Origin: Marthasterias glacialis
Taxonomy: Eukaryota > Echinodermata > Asteroidea > Forcipulatida > Asteriidae
Assembly: GCA_911728455.2 (NCBI GenBank)
Contig: CAJVRT020000005.1
Span: 84,118-148,117, forward strand
Length of the DNA: 64,000 nucleotides
Direction of reading: 5' to 3'
Shown: positions 26,201 through 36,959 of the stretch, in pieces
How the letters are laid out: every line of letters starts with the position of its first letter
Position numbering within the stretch: position 1 is the first letter of the stretch
Notes under the pieces: model-generated
Seen by the model: the letters and a program-made list of their open reading frames with translations, nothing else
Databases searched by the model: none
What the model was told of the DNA's origin: nothing
Translations under genes and position numbers: made by a program

Positions 26201-28730
26201 CGAAATACCGCGAGTTGGGAGCTCTAGTTTGTTGGACACGTCTCGGAAGAGCCGCCCGCATCCACTGATTCCATGAAAAGCACTTTTGAAAGAGGGTCAA
26301 AAATTAAAATTTCTCACAGGGAGCTCCCTGTGAGCACCGGCACTTTTGGTCAAAAAATTTTTATGCAATTTTATGATGGAAATCGATAGAGTAGATATCA
26401 CTGAAGAGGGTTTGTGTGCGGGGAAGGGGTCAATTCGCAATATTTGGGCAAATGGCAAAATTTAGGTCAACTCTGACGTCATCAAGATGGCCGAAAAAGC
26501 TCGCTAGCTCCCGAAATACCACGAGTTGGGAGCTCTAGTTTGTTGGACACGTCTCGGAGGAGCCGCCTGCATCCACTGATTCCATGAAAAGCACTTTTGA
26601 AAGAGGGTCAAAAATTAAAATTTCTCACAGGGAGCTCCCTGTGAGCACCGGCACTTTTGGTCAAAACATTTTTATGCGATTTTAAGATGGAAATCGATAG
26701 AGTAGATATCACTGAAGAGGGTTTGTGTGCGGGGAAGGGGTCAATTCGCAATATTTGGGCAAATGGCAAAATTTAGGTCAACTCTGACGTCATCAAGATG
26801 GCCGAAAAAGCTCGCTAGCTCCCGAAATACCGCGAGTTGGGAGCTTTAGTTTGTTGGACACGTCTCGGAAGAGCCGCCCGCATCCACTGATTCCGTGAAA
26901 AGCACTTTTGAAAGAGGGTCAAAAATTAAAATTTCTCACAGGGAGCTCCCTGTGAGCACCGGCACTTTTGGTCCAAAAATTTTTATGCGATTTTATGATG
27001 GAAATCGATAGAGTAGATATCACTGAAGAGGGTTTGTGTGCGGGGAAGAGGTCAATTCGCAATATTTGGGCAAATGGCAAAATTTAGGTCAACTCTGACG
27101 TCATCAAGATGGCCGAAAAAGCTCGCTAGCTCCCGAAATACTGCGAGTTGGGAGCTCTAGTTTGTTGGACACGTCTCGGAAGAGCCGCCCGCATCCACTG
27201 ATTCCATGAAAAGCACTGTTGAAAGAGGGTCAAAAAGCAAAACTTCTCACAGGGAGCTCCCTGTGAGCACCGGCACTTTCGGTCCAAAAATTTTTATGCG
27301 ATTTTATGATGGAAATCGATAGAGTAGATATCACTGAAGAGGGTTTGTGTGCGGGGAAGGGGTCAATTCGCAATATTTGGGCAAATGGCAAAATTTAGGT
27401 CAACTCTGACGTCATCAAGATGGCCGAAAAAGCTCGCTAGCTCCCGAAATACCACGAGTTGGGAGCTCTAGTTTGTTGGACACGTCTCGGAGGAGCCGCC
27501 TGCATCCACTGATTCCATGAAAAGCACTTTTGAAAGAGGGTCAAAAATTAAAATTTCTCACAGGGAGCTCCCTGTGAGCACCGGCACTTTTGGTCAAAAA
27601 ATTGTTATGCGATTTTATGATGGAAATCGATAGAGTAGATATCACTGAAGAGGATTAAAATTTCTCACAGGGAGCTCCCTGTGAGCACCGGCACTTTTGG
27701 TCAAAACATTTTTATGCGATTTTATGATGGAAATCGATAGAGTAGATATCACTGAAGAGGGTTTGTGTGCGGGGAAGGGGTCAATTCGCAATATTTGGGC
27801 AAATGGCAAAATTTAGGTCAACTCTGACGTCATCAAGATGGCCGAAAAAGCTCGCTAGCTCCCGAAATACCGCGAGTTGGGAGCTCTAGTTTGTTGGACA
27901 CGTCTCGGAAGAGCCGCCCGCATCCACTGATTCCGTGAAAAGCACTTTTGAAAGAGGGTCAAAAATTAAAATTTCTCACAGGGAGCTCCCTGTGAGCACC
28001 GGCACTTTTGGTCCAAAAATTTTTATGCGATTTTATGATGGAAATCGATAGAGTAGATATCACTGAAGAGGGTTTGTGTGCGGGGAAGGGGTCAATTCGC
28101 AATATTTGGGCAAATGGCAAAATTTAGGTCAACTCTGACGTCATCAAGATGGCCGAAAAAGCTCGCTAGCTCCCGAAATACCGCGAGTTGGGAGCTCTAG
28201 TTTGTTGGACACGTCTCGGAAGAGCCGCCCGCATCCACTGATTCCATGAAAAGCACTGTTGAAAGAGGGTCAAAAATTTAAATTTCTCACAGGGAGCTCC
28301 CTGTGAGCACCGGCACTTTTGGTCAAAAAATTTTTATGCGATTTTATGATGGAAATCGATAGAGTAGATATCACTGAAGAGGATGTGTGTGCGGGGAAGG
28401 GGTCAATTCGCAATATTTGGGCAAATAGCAAAATTTAGGTCAACTCTTACGTCATTAAGATGGCCGAAAAAGCTCGCTAGCTCCCGAAATACCGCGAGTT
28501 GGGAGCTCTAAATTGTTGGACACGTCTCGGAAGAGCCGCCCGCATCCACTGATTCCATGAAAAGCACTTTTGAAAGAGGGTCAAAATTTAAAATTTCTCA
28601 CAGGGAGCTCCCTGTGAGCACCGGCACTTTTGGTCAAAAATTTTTTATACGATTTTATGATGGAAATCGATAGAGTAGATATCACTGAAGAGGGTTCGTG
28701 TGTAGGGGAAGGGGTCAATTCGCAATATTT

Positions 28731-29059
28731 ACATTTCAACCTAAATTAACGACTTTAATAAACGAAGGGGGAAAAAACGATTGACTGTTTGCTTTTTTGC
28801 ACTTTAAAATCAAAATGGTCAGAGATTGCGAACATTGATAAGGCTTGGTTAAAAAATCTAAAGTTAATATTTTTGTCTGACAAGTAAGAATTTAGAATGC
28901 TGAAACTATTCTATTGTTTAAAAAAATGGATAGAATTTCCCTCTTAATTACAGGCTGAAGATACAAAATCGAAGTTGGCCGCCAGATATGGCAGCCATTT
29001 TGGTTCAACGTTGTGAGGCTATCGTGATGAATACCATATCCGGTGGTGGTGCACTCTTT
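28731..29059. other. Satellite flank, no gene seen
   Basis: AT-rich single-copy-looking DNA immediately outside SAT1. No open frame of note and no recognised repeat. The first bases after the last monomer contain ACCTAAATT, the reverse complement of the satellite motif AATTTAGGT. At 9 bp this may be chance. Confidence 0.5.
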
Positions 29060-29470
29060 ATTGCTAGCGTGATTTTATAGATTCAAAAATTGAACATTTT
29101 TGCAAGGGTGGGGCGGGGGGGGGGGGGTGATATAAATGTCGACAGTTTTTTAATTTGTAGTGCAACAGTTTGTGCCCAAAAATCTTCAATATTTTCCATA
29201 CTAACGGAGACGCGGACAACCAGTGAGAACTGGTGGCATCAGTGGAAGTGCTCTCTTTCACTATTTCATGTTTTTTGTTTTCTAGTTTTGTGGGCAAAAT
29301 TTTCAGCGGAAATTCGTCGATACTTTCCGAACTAACTGATACGCCTTGTTCAAGTGAGATTCTGTGGCGTCAGTTCAGCTGCCCGCTTTGCCTGGTAGCG
29401 TCAATTCGTCAGTGTCATTTTGAAAACATATCTAAAATTTCAAACTTTGGGCGGGGGGGGGGGGGGGCAG
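29060..29470 (+). repeat. Two diverged SAT2-like units with poly-G tracts
   Basis: Two similar blocks each end in a long G run (about 29,107-29,127 and 29,449-29,468) and contain the SAT2 signature in decayed form: a GGGCAAAATTTTCAGC-type motif, then a TACTTTCCGAACTAAC-type motif. The overlapping short open frames on both strands look fortuitous. The block is followed by a tail-like repeat at about 29,690, the same order as at the other SAT2 loci. Confidence 0.5.
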
Positions 29471-29684
29471 GTTGAGTTTTTATATCAAGGGGCCAACAAT
29501 GAAAATTAAAATTTGTGTCGAATTTTCAAATATCACTTTTAATATTGATAGTAATAATAACAGTTATGGATTTGCGCGCGTCGGCGAAAATTACCAAATG
29601 TACATAATATAAAAGTGCTAAAAAACAACAACAAGCAACTATTATTATGTTAGGCAGAATTATGCAAGACATAATTAAATCATA

Positions 29685-29868
29685 ATGATAGACAGAAATC
29701 CTTTTACCTGCAATAAGCTGCAGTAGACTTGCATCTGAAAATCAAATTTTGACGGCCATGCGGCATCTTCAGCCTGAAACGACGAGCAAGCCCATATACT
29801 CCGAATGCTCTTCAAAAGCATCTTCAATGGAACTTTAGTACACGAAGCTGCCAGGGAGTAAAAATGTC
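29685..29868 (+). repeat. Tail repeat, partial diverged copy
   Basis: Matches in order the blocks TTTTACCTGCA, CAGTAGACTTGCATC, AAATCAAATTT, CATCTTCAGCCTGAAA, AATGCTCTTCAAAAGCAT and TTCAATGG, then an ACACGAAGCTGCCAGGGAG block. The other tail copies are at 35,030-35,850, 40,350-40,680 and 63,375-64,000. Confidence 0.7.
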
Positions 29869-29894
29869 AATTATCTACGGCTATAGTTAACCCA

Positions 29895-30133
29895 TTGGGC
29901 TGTTGGATTGTTTGATTCTTTGTTTGTTGGGTTGTTCGTGTGTTTGTTTGTTTGTTGGGTTGTTTGTTTCTTTGTTTATTAGGTTGTTTATTGGGTTGTT
30001 GGGTTGTTTGTTTCTTTGTTTGCTTGTTGAGTCGTTCGTTTGCTTGTTTGTTGGGTTGCTGGGTTGTTTGTTTGTCTGTTGGGTTGTTTGTCTGTTTGTT
30101 TGTTTGTCTGTGTTTGTTTGTTTGTTTGAACGA
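29895..30133 (+). repeat. Low-complexity TTTG/TTGGG microsatellite
   Basis: An irregular array of TTGTTTG and TTGGGTTG. It produces long open frames on both strands (a Cys/Leu-rich one forward, an Asn/Lys/Gln/Thr-rich one reverse) because it lacks stop codons, not because it codes. Confidence 0.9.
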
Positions 30134-30239
30134 CTGGGTTTTCGTAGGAAAGCTGCATGACAAACATGTCAACACATTAATGTTTACGAAGCAGTGTCCA
30201 AAGTATCGATTACCTACCATGACCTGCATTTTAGGCATT

Positions 30240-30840
30240 TACAGTACAGAAAATACTATTTAAAAAAAGAGTAATGACCTCATCGATGGGAAACCGTTGG
30301 CAACCGTGTTGGATTTCTGCAAATTACGACACCCTAAATCAAGGGATAGTTTAAACAAGTCCAAGTGTACGCCAAGTTGTTTATTTTTATAGCAGTAAAA
30401 ATGATATTAGAATCGTTTGATTGGCACAATTTTGAGTAAATTGCTCGCTCATGGACTAAACGGGACTTGCTAGATTAGGGTTTCTGATAAGATTGGAAAG
30501 GTTGCAATAACGAGGGAATGCATGGGTGGTCTTTCACAGCATCAATGACAGGAATTTTGTTTCATTAGTGTTTGGGTAGTTTACTTGTGGATTTTATATT
30601 ACTGTTGTTTATTTCAATTTGAACACTATAGCTTTTATTTGTTTGGACGTTTTGTGCGAATAAGAGTGCCGTATGATATCAGACCTTCAATACTTAACAC
30701 CAATTAGAATCCAATCTTATTCTGGTATTATCCTAGAGCAAGGCCATTGCTCTCATGGTTTAATAAAGAACACTGATCATTGAACAGAAATATTTAGGAT
30801 CAAACGGCCCTGTGGAATTTACGATTTAACACATAAGAAA
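30240..30840. other. No feature recognised
   Basis: AT-rich DNA without an extended open frame, a tandem repeat or a match to other parts of the window that I could see. Confidence 0.5.
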
Positions 30841-31275
30841 CATTTAAAATTCAGTGAATTCGGTCGATTTCATTGCGTAGTACATACCATAACGAAACGA
30901 CTCAGTTTTCTTGGTCGACTCGAACTCAAGGTACCGCGAAGTACAGCGCTTGCACCAGTTAGTAGCCCGGAGTGTGTGCCGTCTCCCTGCTGCAGTCTCC
31001 CCGCTGCCACCTCCCGAGCGACCGCACCCAAATATCGTCTCGTACAAGTTACTCTCGGCACGCAGTCCTCCATTTGGCAGTGCAGGTCTGGGAAGCCCCG
31101 GTCTGTATGCCGTTTCGACATACTATCGTGTGTTAAGACGAGGCCAGAGTTGACCAATACCGTACTTTCCTTCTTTTCTCCTGTCACTTGGCGCTTGATG
31201 TGCTGCTGTGCCGCCACTGGCCACACTGTATCTTTCTGCTGTTGTTGCAGGTCTTGCCACGCTCACGTGTAAATG
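30840..31275. other. GC-richer patch with overlapping open frames, unrecognised
   Basis: This stretch is distinctly richer in G+C than its surroundings and is open in several frames on both strands (for example 118 codons on the minus strand at 30,870-31,226 and 98 on the plus strand at 30,976-31,272). No protein family was recognised. A pyrimidine-rich run ending in TTGTTGCAG at about 31,250 resembles a plus-strand splice acceptor. It could be a non-coding exon, a promoter region or chance composition. Confidence 0.25.
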
Positions 31276-31930
31276 TCCAATGACCAACAAGATGTTGCTG
31301 GTCATCTCCTCATGGTTTCTTTCAGTTTGCCAAGCAAGATGATCTTTTAATGTTTCTAAACACATCATAATTTGCCCTGCAATATTGTCTTATTGAGTAT
31401 CACCGTGGTCCTATCATTTTTCAACCATAATTCGTTAAGTTTTCCTCTTTGCCGCCATGACACTAAAAACCGCTCTTTACACCACACAAGCACATGAAAA
31501 GCAATCAAGCGTGACCACTAATCGATGTATAAGAACTAGGCGCTCGGTCAGCCCTTCACAAAGCATGACAAAGAATAATGGGCTTCGTGACCAAGTGCAG
31601 CAAAATGGTATGCTGTAAAATACCTGGGAGTGCACTGTTCAGAACACGAACATTTGGTATGTAGCTCTGGTGTCACATAGCGCCCTCAATAGGCAAGTAT
31701 TTACTATAAGAATTATTTGCCCATTGCCTTTTAATGACACAAATTAATGTTGCTCTGAGTGGAACTCGTTGTCCTGTGACCCATTGACTACAAATATGGG
31801 TCACTGGTTTTGTTTATCTGGATTCTTGTGACTCGAAATAACGGTGTCTGCCAACCCGGGACATTGCTGTCTCTTGACTTTGTAGTGTAGGTCATCTTTA
31901 CACCAAACCAGGATCAGTGCAATCAGCAGC
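31275..31930. other. No feature recognised
   Basis: No convincing coding frame and no repeat relationship noticed. Confidence 0.45.
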
Positions 31931-31939
31931 GACACAAAT

Positions 31940-32300
31940 GGCTAAAATATTTAGGGGCACAAAAGGGGGGGGGGCACCCTTTTTCTATGGGCACTTCTGG
32001 ACGATTCAAACTGTGGTTTGCGTTAGCGTTTCTGTTAAACGAGCCCCTTTTAGGGCTTGTGTTATGTCAGTTACTATTATTACTCCGTTTCAAGATAATC
32101 TGAAGTGGATGTTAAATTAATTACTGTGTCTAAGTGGAAAAAATAGTTTGTTTGTTTTTAGCACTGAAATTATTACAAAAAGCTGATAAAATATTACCAT
32201 TTTACTCTGGTAATTTTAATCTAACAAGACCAGATTTCAAAGGGGGGGGGGTGCGTCACCAGGGGGTGGGGGCTCACCTGGTGGCACGGACATCAAATTG
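31940..32300 (+). repeat. Old dispersed repeat, copy 1 (pair with 45,975-46,285)
   Basis: Shares ordered motifs with 45,975-46,285: a G-rich GGGGGCAC start, GAGCCCCTTTT (against TAGCCCCTTTT), GCACTGAAA, AAAAGCT(G/C)ATAAA, GGTAATTTTAATCT (against GCTAATTTTAATCT), then CAGATTTCAAA before a G run. The two copies are strongly diverged, which suggests an old interspersed element of unknown class. Confidence 0.5.
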
Positions 32301-33479
32301 ATGGACTCCAAGGTCAAGTTCAGTTTTGTGAGGCACTCATTTTTCAATAGTCAAGTCCTTATGAAAGCGGAGGGGGGGGGGGGGAGAGGGGTGGGAGCAA
32401 GTCTCTGACCTCCCTTTAAAATGGTGTAAAATATCGTTTGATTGGTCTGTACATTACAAAGAGAGGTCAATTGCAATGCGTTCCTCATTAAATATGATTG
32501 AAATTCAGGATTTGCAAACAAAATAATTCCTGTTTGAAAATGTACAGACTCATAAATTCAATATGTGACGTCACTTTGACGATTTTGGTTTTTGACAAAA
32601 TTTGCACTGGAAGGATGTGACACAAAATTTTAAACTGTTATAACTTAAGGTAAGAGACTTGTTTTACCCTTTCATGAAGACTCTATCCATTGGAAAATGA
32701 GTGCATCACAAAACTGAATTCGACTTTTGAGCCCCTCTATACTGTCGCTCTATATTTCCCATCGGGTTTCGCGACACATCAGGAAACAGTCAGTAATTCT
32801 TTAAGTTTCCCCTTATTCGTTTGGCATATTAATTTTCACATTAGGGATAAACTACTGGTAGCTGTTCAAAAAAAAGAAACAAAATAAGGTTTATGTACAA
32901 CCCAGACTTTTGTTCTAAAAACATTGGGAGAAAACCTCAACCTCTCGGCAAAACATTTTCCAACATAGTATTTTTGGTTTGATCCCTATGATGATATTTT
33001 TGTGCCTGTCCTGAGTTCCAGTTTCATTCATCTTCTATACGTCCTCCATGGTTTAGAGGTGACACCAATAATGCACAACATGCACAGTGTTTCACAGAAC
33101 AGTCTGAACTGTGCCAATTTAAGGTGTTATGTTTTGGATTTGCAGGTCAGGATGACCCCAGGATGGGTCAAGAACACAATGGACGGGCTGAAAACTATCC
33201 CTTCACAGGACCTTAAAATAAAAAGGCTTCATTAGTGTCTATAGCATCATTTAAAGCAGAGATTATACCTTAATTAATCGATAAATCGACTGTTACACCA
33301 GTGGTTTTTCAAACCTCTGTTCATTACAGGGAGGGTTGTGCACAACACCATTTGTTTGCCCCAAATGATAATAATTATCTGAAATCAAAAGTCACATGTT
33401 ACAATTTAAAACATCTATTTTGTTGATTCAAGTGATTTGGAAAAGAAATGTCATGAAACTGATTGCTCATTTCACAGCG
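32300..33479. other. No gene recognised; contains one poly-G tract
   Basis: A G-run-rich stretch lies at 32,370-32,395. The remainder is AT-rich with short open frames at 32,690 and 33,002 that look like noise. Confidence 0.45.
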
Positions 33480-34158
33480 AAATCATGTTGGTTTTATTTC
33501 CTTCACAAGTGATTCACTTTGTACACATTGAATTATAAATCCTTCAAAGCTTTCAAAATGTGTTCTGAAAACTGTTCTTTTATCATCAAGTTCAACATTC
33601 TCTCCCTGGTCTTCACATCTTAGCAACTGTTGGCCCCGCAGTATTTTCAGATATGACATGAAGGTTGTCTTCATTTTTAACCAATCCTGTCTGATTTATT
33701 TTGTAAAGTAGTTGTAATTGTCTAGCTGGCTTTTGTTCTGGAAAAGGTTTCTCAATGTTGATGTCTTCAAAAAGGCTTACCAGGTGGTTTATTTTCTCTG
33801 GACAAAAAAGTTGACTGAAAGATATAATCCCTTTATGAAGTTCATATTGATGTGAACTTGTAGCATGTATGTCTTCAATGTTTACCAGAATGTCATTGAG
33901 TGGTTAAATTCCATTGTCCATTGAGCTACATGTAGGTCCTATCTGATAAAAAAGTCACTTTGCTGACAGTAAAAGAGCACTTTTCATGTGCAGCTTGGTA
34001 GACTATGACATTACAGCAATGTAGTTACTCAAGGTCCTTGTTGGGCTTCCATATGTACAAGTTCCTGTGGTACAACTCCATCTGATGTGCTGCGTAGGTC
34101 TGCTATCAGGGAGGGTTATTTCCATTCAGGATCCTCAGCAGACGTCGGAATGCATACC
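33480..34158 (-). pseudogene. Decayed coding-like block, family not recognised
   Basis: Read on the minus strand, several adjoining frames have protein-like composition and appear to join by small frameshifts. At 34,158 a TTTTTTCAAAG acceptor-like site precedes a frame containing YAFRRLLRILNGNN. After a shift this continues with LRSTSDGVVPQELVHMEAQ. A second long open stretch lies at 33,613-33,903 (97 codons, no Met start) with SSHQYELHKGIISFSQLF near its start and LQLLYKINQTG near its end. It shifts into a third frame ending at 33,483 (FRTHFESFEGFIIQCVQ). I do not recognise the protein. It is either a pseudogene, one or more exons in a poorly corrected assembly, or a remnant of an unknown transposase. 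The frame shifts and at least one in-frame stop argue against an active gene. Confidence 0.35.
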
Positions 34159-34159
34159 C

Positions 34160-35029
34160 TTTGAAAAAAGAAGAAACAAACACTAAATAGATTATCACAA
34201 AAAGTAAAAAATATTGACAATGTCATTTCAAAGTGGTTGCATGGAATCTTGGATCTTGGATCTACCACTCTGCAGTGACTTGAACTGTTGACCTAGTGAC
34301 TTGACTGTTAGTTAGGTTTAAGTTGACTTGCTTTGAATGGCCATTTTTGGATACAACCTGTGTGACTTGCACCAACACAAAATCATGAGCAAAGTATACA
34401 AATGAGGAGTTTCAAACAATGGTGGTTAATTTCTCTGATCACAATTTGTCTTAAAGAGAATTCTGCATCTCACTGTGCCTGAAACAAGGTGCTTAACTTA
34501 CTCTCCGTTCTCTGAAAATTTGTGTAAAAGGTTTGTACACCAACTGCGCTGCAGCTGAGACCCACTCAGGCAGGAGGGTAAATTTCCTTCATGTTTCTAC
34601 CCTTGATGTAATTTTACAACAGGTCCTTTCGATCAGTAAGCAGTTGGAACGGCCAATTTAATTTTCTCAAATATCGAACTTGCCTGCTTTTTAATATTTT
34701 CAATTCCTGTCCTCAGGTACCATTTTGCAAAGGGTCAATAGCATGTGACACTCAAAGGTTGTGCTGTTGCACTAGTACTAATAGAATTGACATTGAGTAC
34801 TGGCATGTATTGATTGTGTACTAAGTAAATTAGTGCCCAGGTAAGCTTGCATGCCAACACACGTATGGCTGTTAACGCTGAATGTGCAATAGCGGACCGG
34901 TCTTAATCTGCTCCAGCTATCAGTCATTTAATACCAGGTAAACATGGTCATATGACCACCTTCCAACCAAAAGGACTGCATAAACTGCCTGGGGAATTTA
35001 TGAATGTTTGACCCCACCCCCTTCAAACA
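34160..35029. other. No feature recognised
   Basis: Moderately AT-rich DNA upstream (minus-strand sense) of the decayed coding-like block. No open frame or repeat noticed. Confidence 0.45.
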
Positions 35030-35850
35030 AGCCAGCAGCCTCACAATCCATAACTCCAGAAGTAATGGGTATAAACAAACAAAAAGCAGTTAGCTCCAGC
35101 AGTCTTGCATCCAAACATCAAATTTCTGACAATCCAATGACATCTCACCCTGAAAATGTTGAGTAAGCAGTAATGCTCCAAATGCCCTTCAAATGCATGT
35201 TCAACAAAATTTTTTGCACACAGAGCTGTCAGAGAGGGAAAACAAGACTTTTAGAATGGCAATATCTTCCCAAATGTTGCAAGGATCTGGACAAATGTGC
35301 CACTGTTAGAAAGTCTTACTCAAGGGCTCTCTGGCAATGTGTAGTCTAGGGTTGAGGGATAAACAGGGAGGATACCAAGGGCCAGAGAATGAGGCCACCC
35401 CCAGGAGTTCAAATATTTACATGGCTGTGTGTGTACGTAAACAATGACCCAACAAGAGTGCTCAACTGAATCCAAAAACAGACCTGCTCCTAACAAGTCA
35501 ATAGCCTCCTGTTCATAAATCCAGAAATAATGGCAGTAGAAAAATTGATTTTACCTGCAGGTAGGTTCAGCAGTCCTGCATCCATAAATCAAACTTTCCC
35601 AGCCTTCAATCAGCATCTTCAGCCCTGAATCAATTAGTAAGCGGTGATGCTGCTGCTCCCAATGCCCTTCTAACACACGTTCAATGGGATATTTGTTCAC
35701 AGAGCTGTAAGAGAGTGAAAACAAGAGTAAAGAACTGTCATATCCTCTTAATATTGTAAGGATTTGGATAAGTGTGACAATGACGATAAGCCCTTAGCAA
35801 GGGCTCTCTGGCAACATTTCCATGTGACAAAGACTAACATCTGTTTTAGG
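35030..35850 (+). repeat. Tail repeat, two tandem copies (period about 464 bp)
   Basis: Two consecutive copies start at CCATAACTCCAGAAGTAATGG (about 35,048) and its variant (about 35,512). Both contain CAGCAGTC(T/C)TGCATCC, a CATCTCACCCTGAAA or CATCTTCAGCCCTGAA block, ATGCCCTTC, GTTCAA, CACAGAGCTGT and GAAAACAAGA. They match the tail copies at 40,350-40,680 and 63,375-64,000. No SAT2 core adjoins this pair on its left side. Confidence 0.8.
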
Positions 35851-36514
35851 AGGTTTGTTTTGGCCATAGCGAAACTACAATGAATGAGAAACATACTGAA
35901 GTAGACCCAGTAACTGGGGTGTTGTGGTCCCTTTTTTGGTGACTTGGATGGGCATACTATCACTCATGTGAACCATTTTGGGTATACACTGTGATGGAAG
36001 GCAATTGGATATGATGGTGTGATACCCTATTAAAACAAATTGCCCCTGACGAAGATTCAACAAAGATATCAAAGAAGAAAAAACAGGCACTTAATTGTAC
36101 TTACAATCATTTCTTGTCCTCCAAATCGATGTTTTTGAGTCCAAAGTAAAATTAGGGCCCGCCATGCACCCTTTAAATTTGGGATTTGGATATTGGTTGA
36201 CGACTGTTTTCTCATGTCAAAAGTTGTATTCACTACGCAGATTGCATGTTCGCTGGAGCCCTGAGATGAGTTTCATTGTTTTTGTACAGTCAACATAGGA
36301 TACCAGCTGTGTAGTAGTGGCTGTTTGATACACACTGTATTCATTGTTGGGGGGGGGGGTCATTGACAGTCCACAGCCGGTATCCTGCCTTGAGTGTACA
36401 AAACAATACTCAACTCAGGGCATCAGCGATGATACAACCTTTTTTACATGATGGAACAGTTGTTGATGATAATGTTATGTCACATGACCGTTCTGTAAGA
36501 AAGTGAACCTAGTG
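35851..36514. other. No gene recognised; short poly-G tract
   Basis: Short open frames only. A G run lies at about 36,349-36,358. No relationship to the satellites noticed. Confidence 0.4.
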
Positions 36515-36775
36515 GCTGGATGGTTTTGCTTTGGGCTTCAAAAACATTGATTTAAAGGACAGAAGAGGGCCATCGTAAGTACAGTTCAGGGAAAGTTTTT
36601 TGTATCGAATAACCACTTTTTGGACATATTTTGCAATGTTTTTTTCAACCTTTCCAGATAGGTAAGGATAGAGTTTTATCTAAATTAATAATGGACTTAG
36701 AGTGACAGTCGGATACAACATTTTAGCCCAATTAAGTGCCCGTTATTTCATCTTTGATATCTTGAGAAGCCAGTA
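36515..36775 (+). repeat. Dispersed repeat R3, copy 1 (pair with 48,475-48,735)
   Basis: Shares with 48,475-48,735 the ordered motifs GGTTTTGCTTTGGGC, GTACAGTT, GGGAAAGTTTTT, ACCACTTTTTGGA, TTTCCAGATAGGTAAG and ATACAACATTTTAGCC, then AATTAAGTGCC and CATCTTTGAT. It is about 260 bp long. The TTTCCAG/GTAAG-like block resembles a splice junction but no coding frame accompanies it. Confidence 0.75.
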
Positions 36776-36959
36776 GGTGATTTTCAGCAATTATGTTGTC
36801 TTTGCTGTAATTGTAATTTGGGCAATTTTTTGGAACAGGGTATCACACAGTCATAGTCAATCCATTTCATCACAGCGTACACCAACATGCTTCCCTGGGG
36901 CCCTAGTAGTATGACCATTACTGTCAAAAAAATTCTAATAGGGAGTACAGCATCCCATG

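Larger units (their letters stand above)
1..28729 (+). repeat. 311/312-bp satellite array (SAT1), about 93 monomers
   Basis: A head-to-tail array with no foreign insertion that I can see. Phase marker CTCTGACGTC recurs at 1, 312, 624 (as CTCAGACG) and 935, giving 311 bp, or 312 bp where ATATTTGGG has an extra T. Neighbouring monomers differ at only a few positions. Landmarks in order: TGACGTCA, CAAGATGGCCG, an AGCTCCC/GGGAGCT inverted repeat with a 15-base spacer, a perfect 22-bp palindrome, an AT-rich stretch, ATCGAT, GATATC, and a G-rich GCGGGGAAGGGG. Four monomers share a 67-bp deletion and one carries a 204-bp deletion. The array is cut by the left window edge and ends inside a monomer at about 28,729. 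Open frames of about 80 codons arise by chance in the 312-bp variants and I do not treat them as genes. Confidence 0.97.

Noticed and set aside
1-28729. CRISPR-like array
   Set aside because: Repeats are contiguous 311-bp units without spacers, in an animal-type sequence.
28560-28760. Terminal inversion at the satellite edge (ACCTAAATT against AATTTAGGT)
   Set aside because: Only 9 bp in AT-rich DNA, so chance is a sufficient explanation.
29867-30263. Asn/Lys/Gln-rich and Cys/Leu-rich proteins of 85-123 codons
   Set aside because: Direct translation of the TTTG/TTGGG microsatellite, open on both strands because the repeat lacks stops.
36655-36675. Splice junction in dispersed repeat R3 (TTTCCAG next to GTAAG)
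   Set aside because: Acceptor- and donor-like motifs are nearly adjacent with no exon-sized frame between them. Shared by both repeat copies simply by descent.
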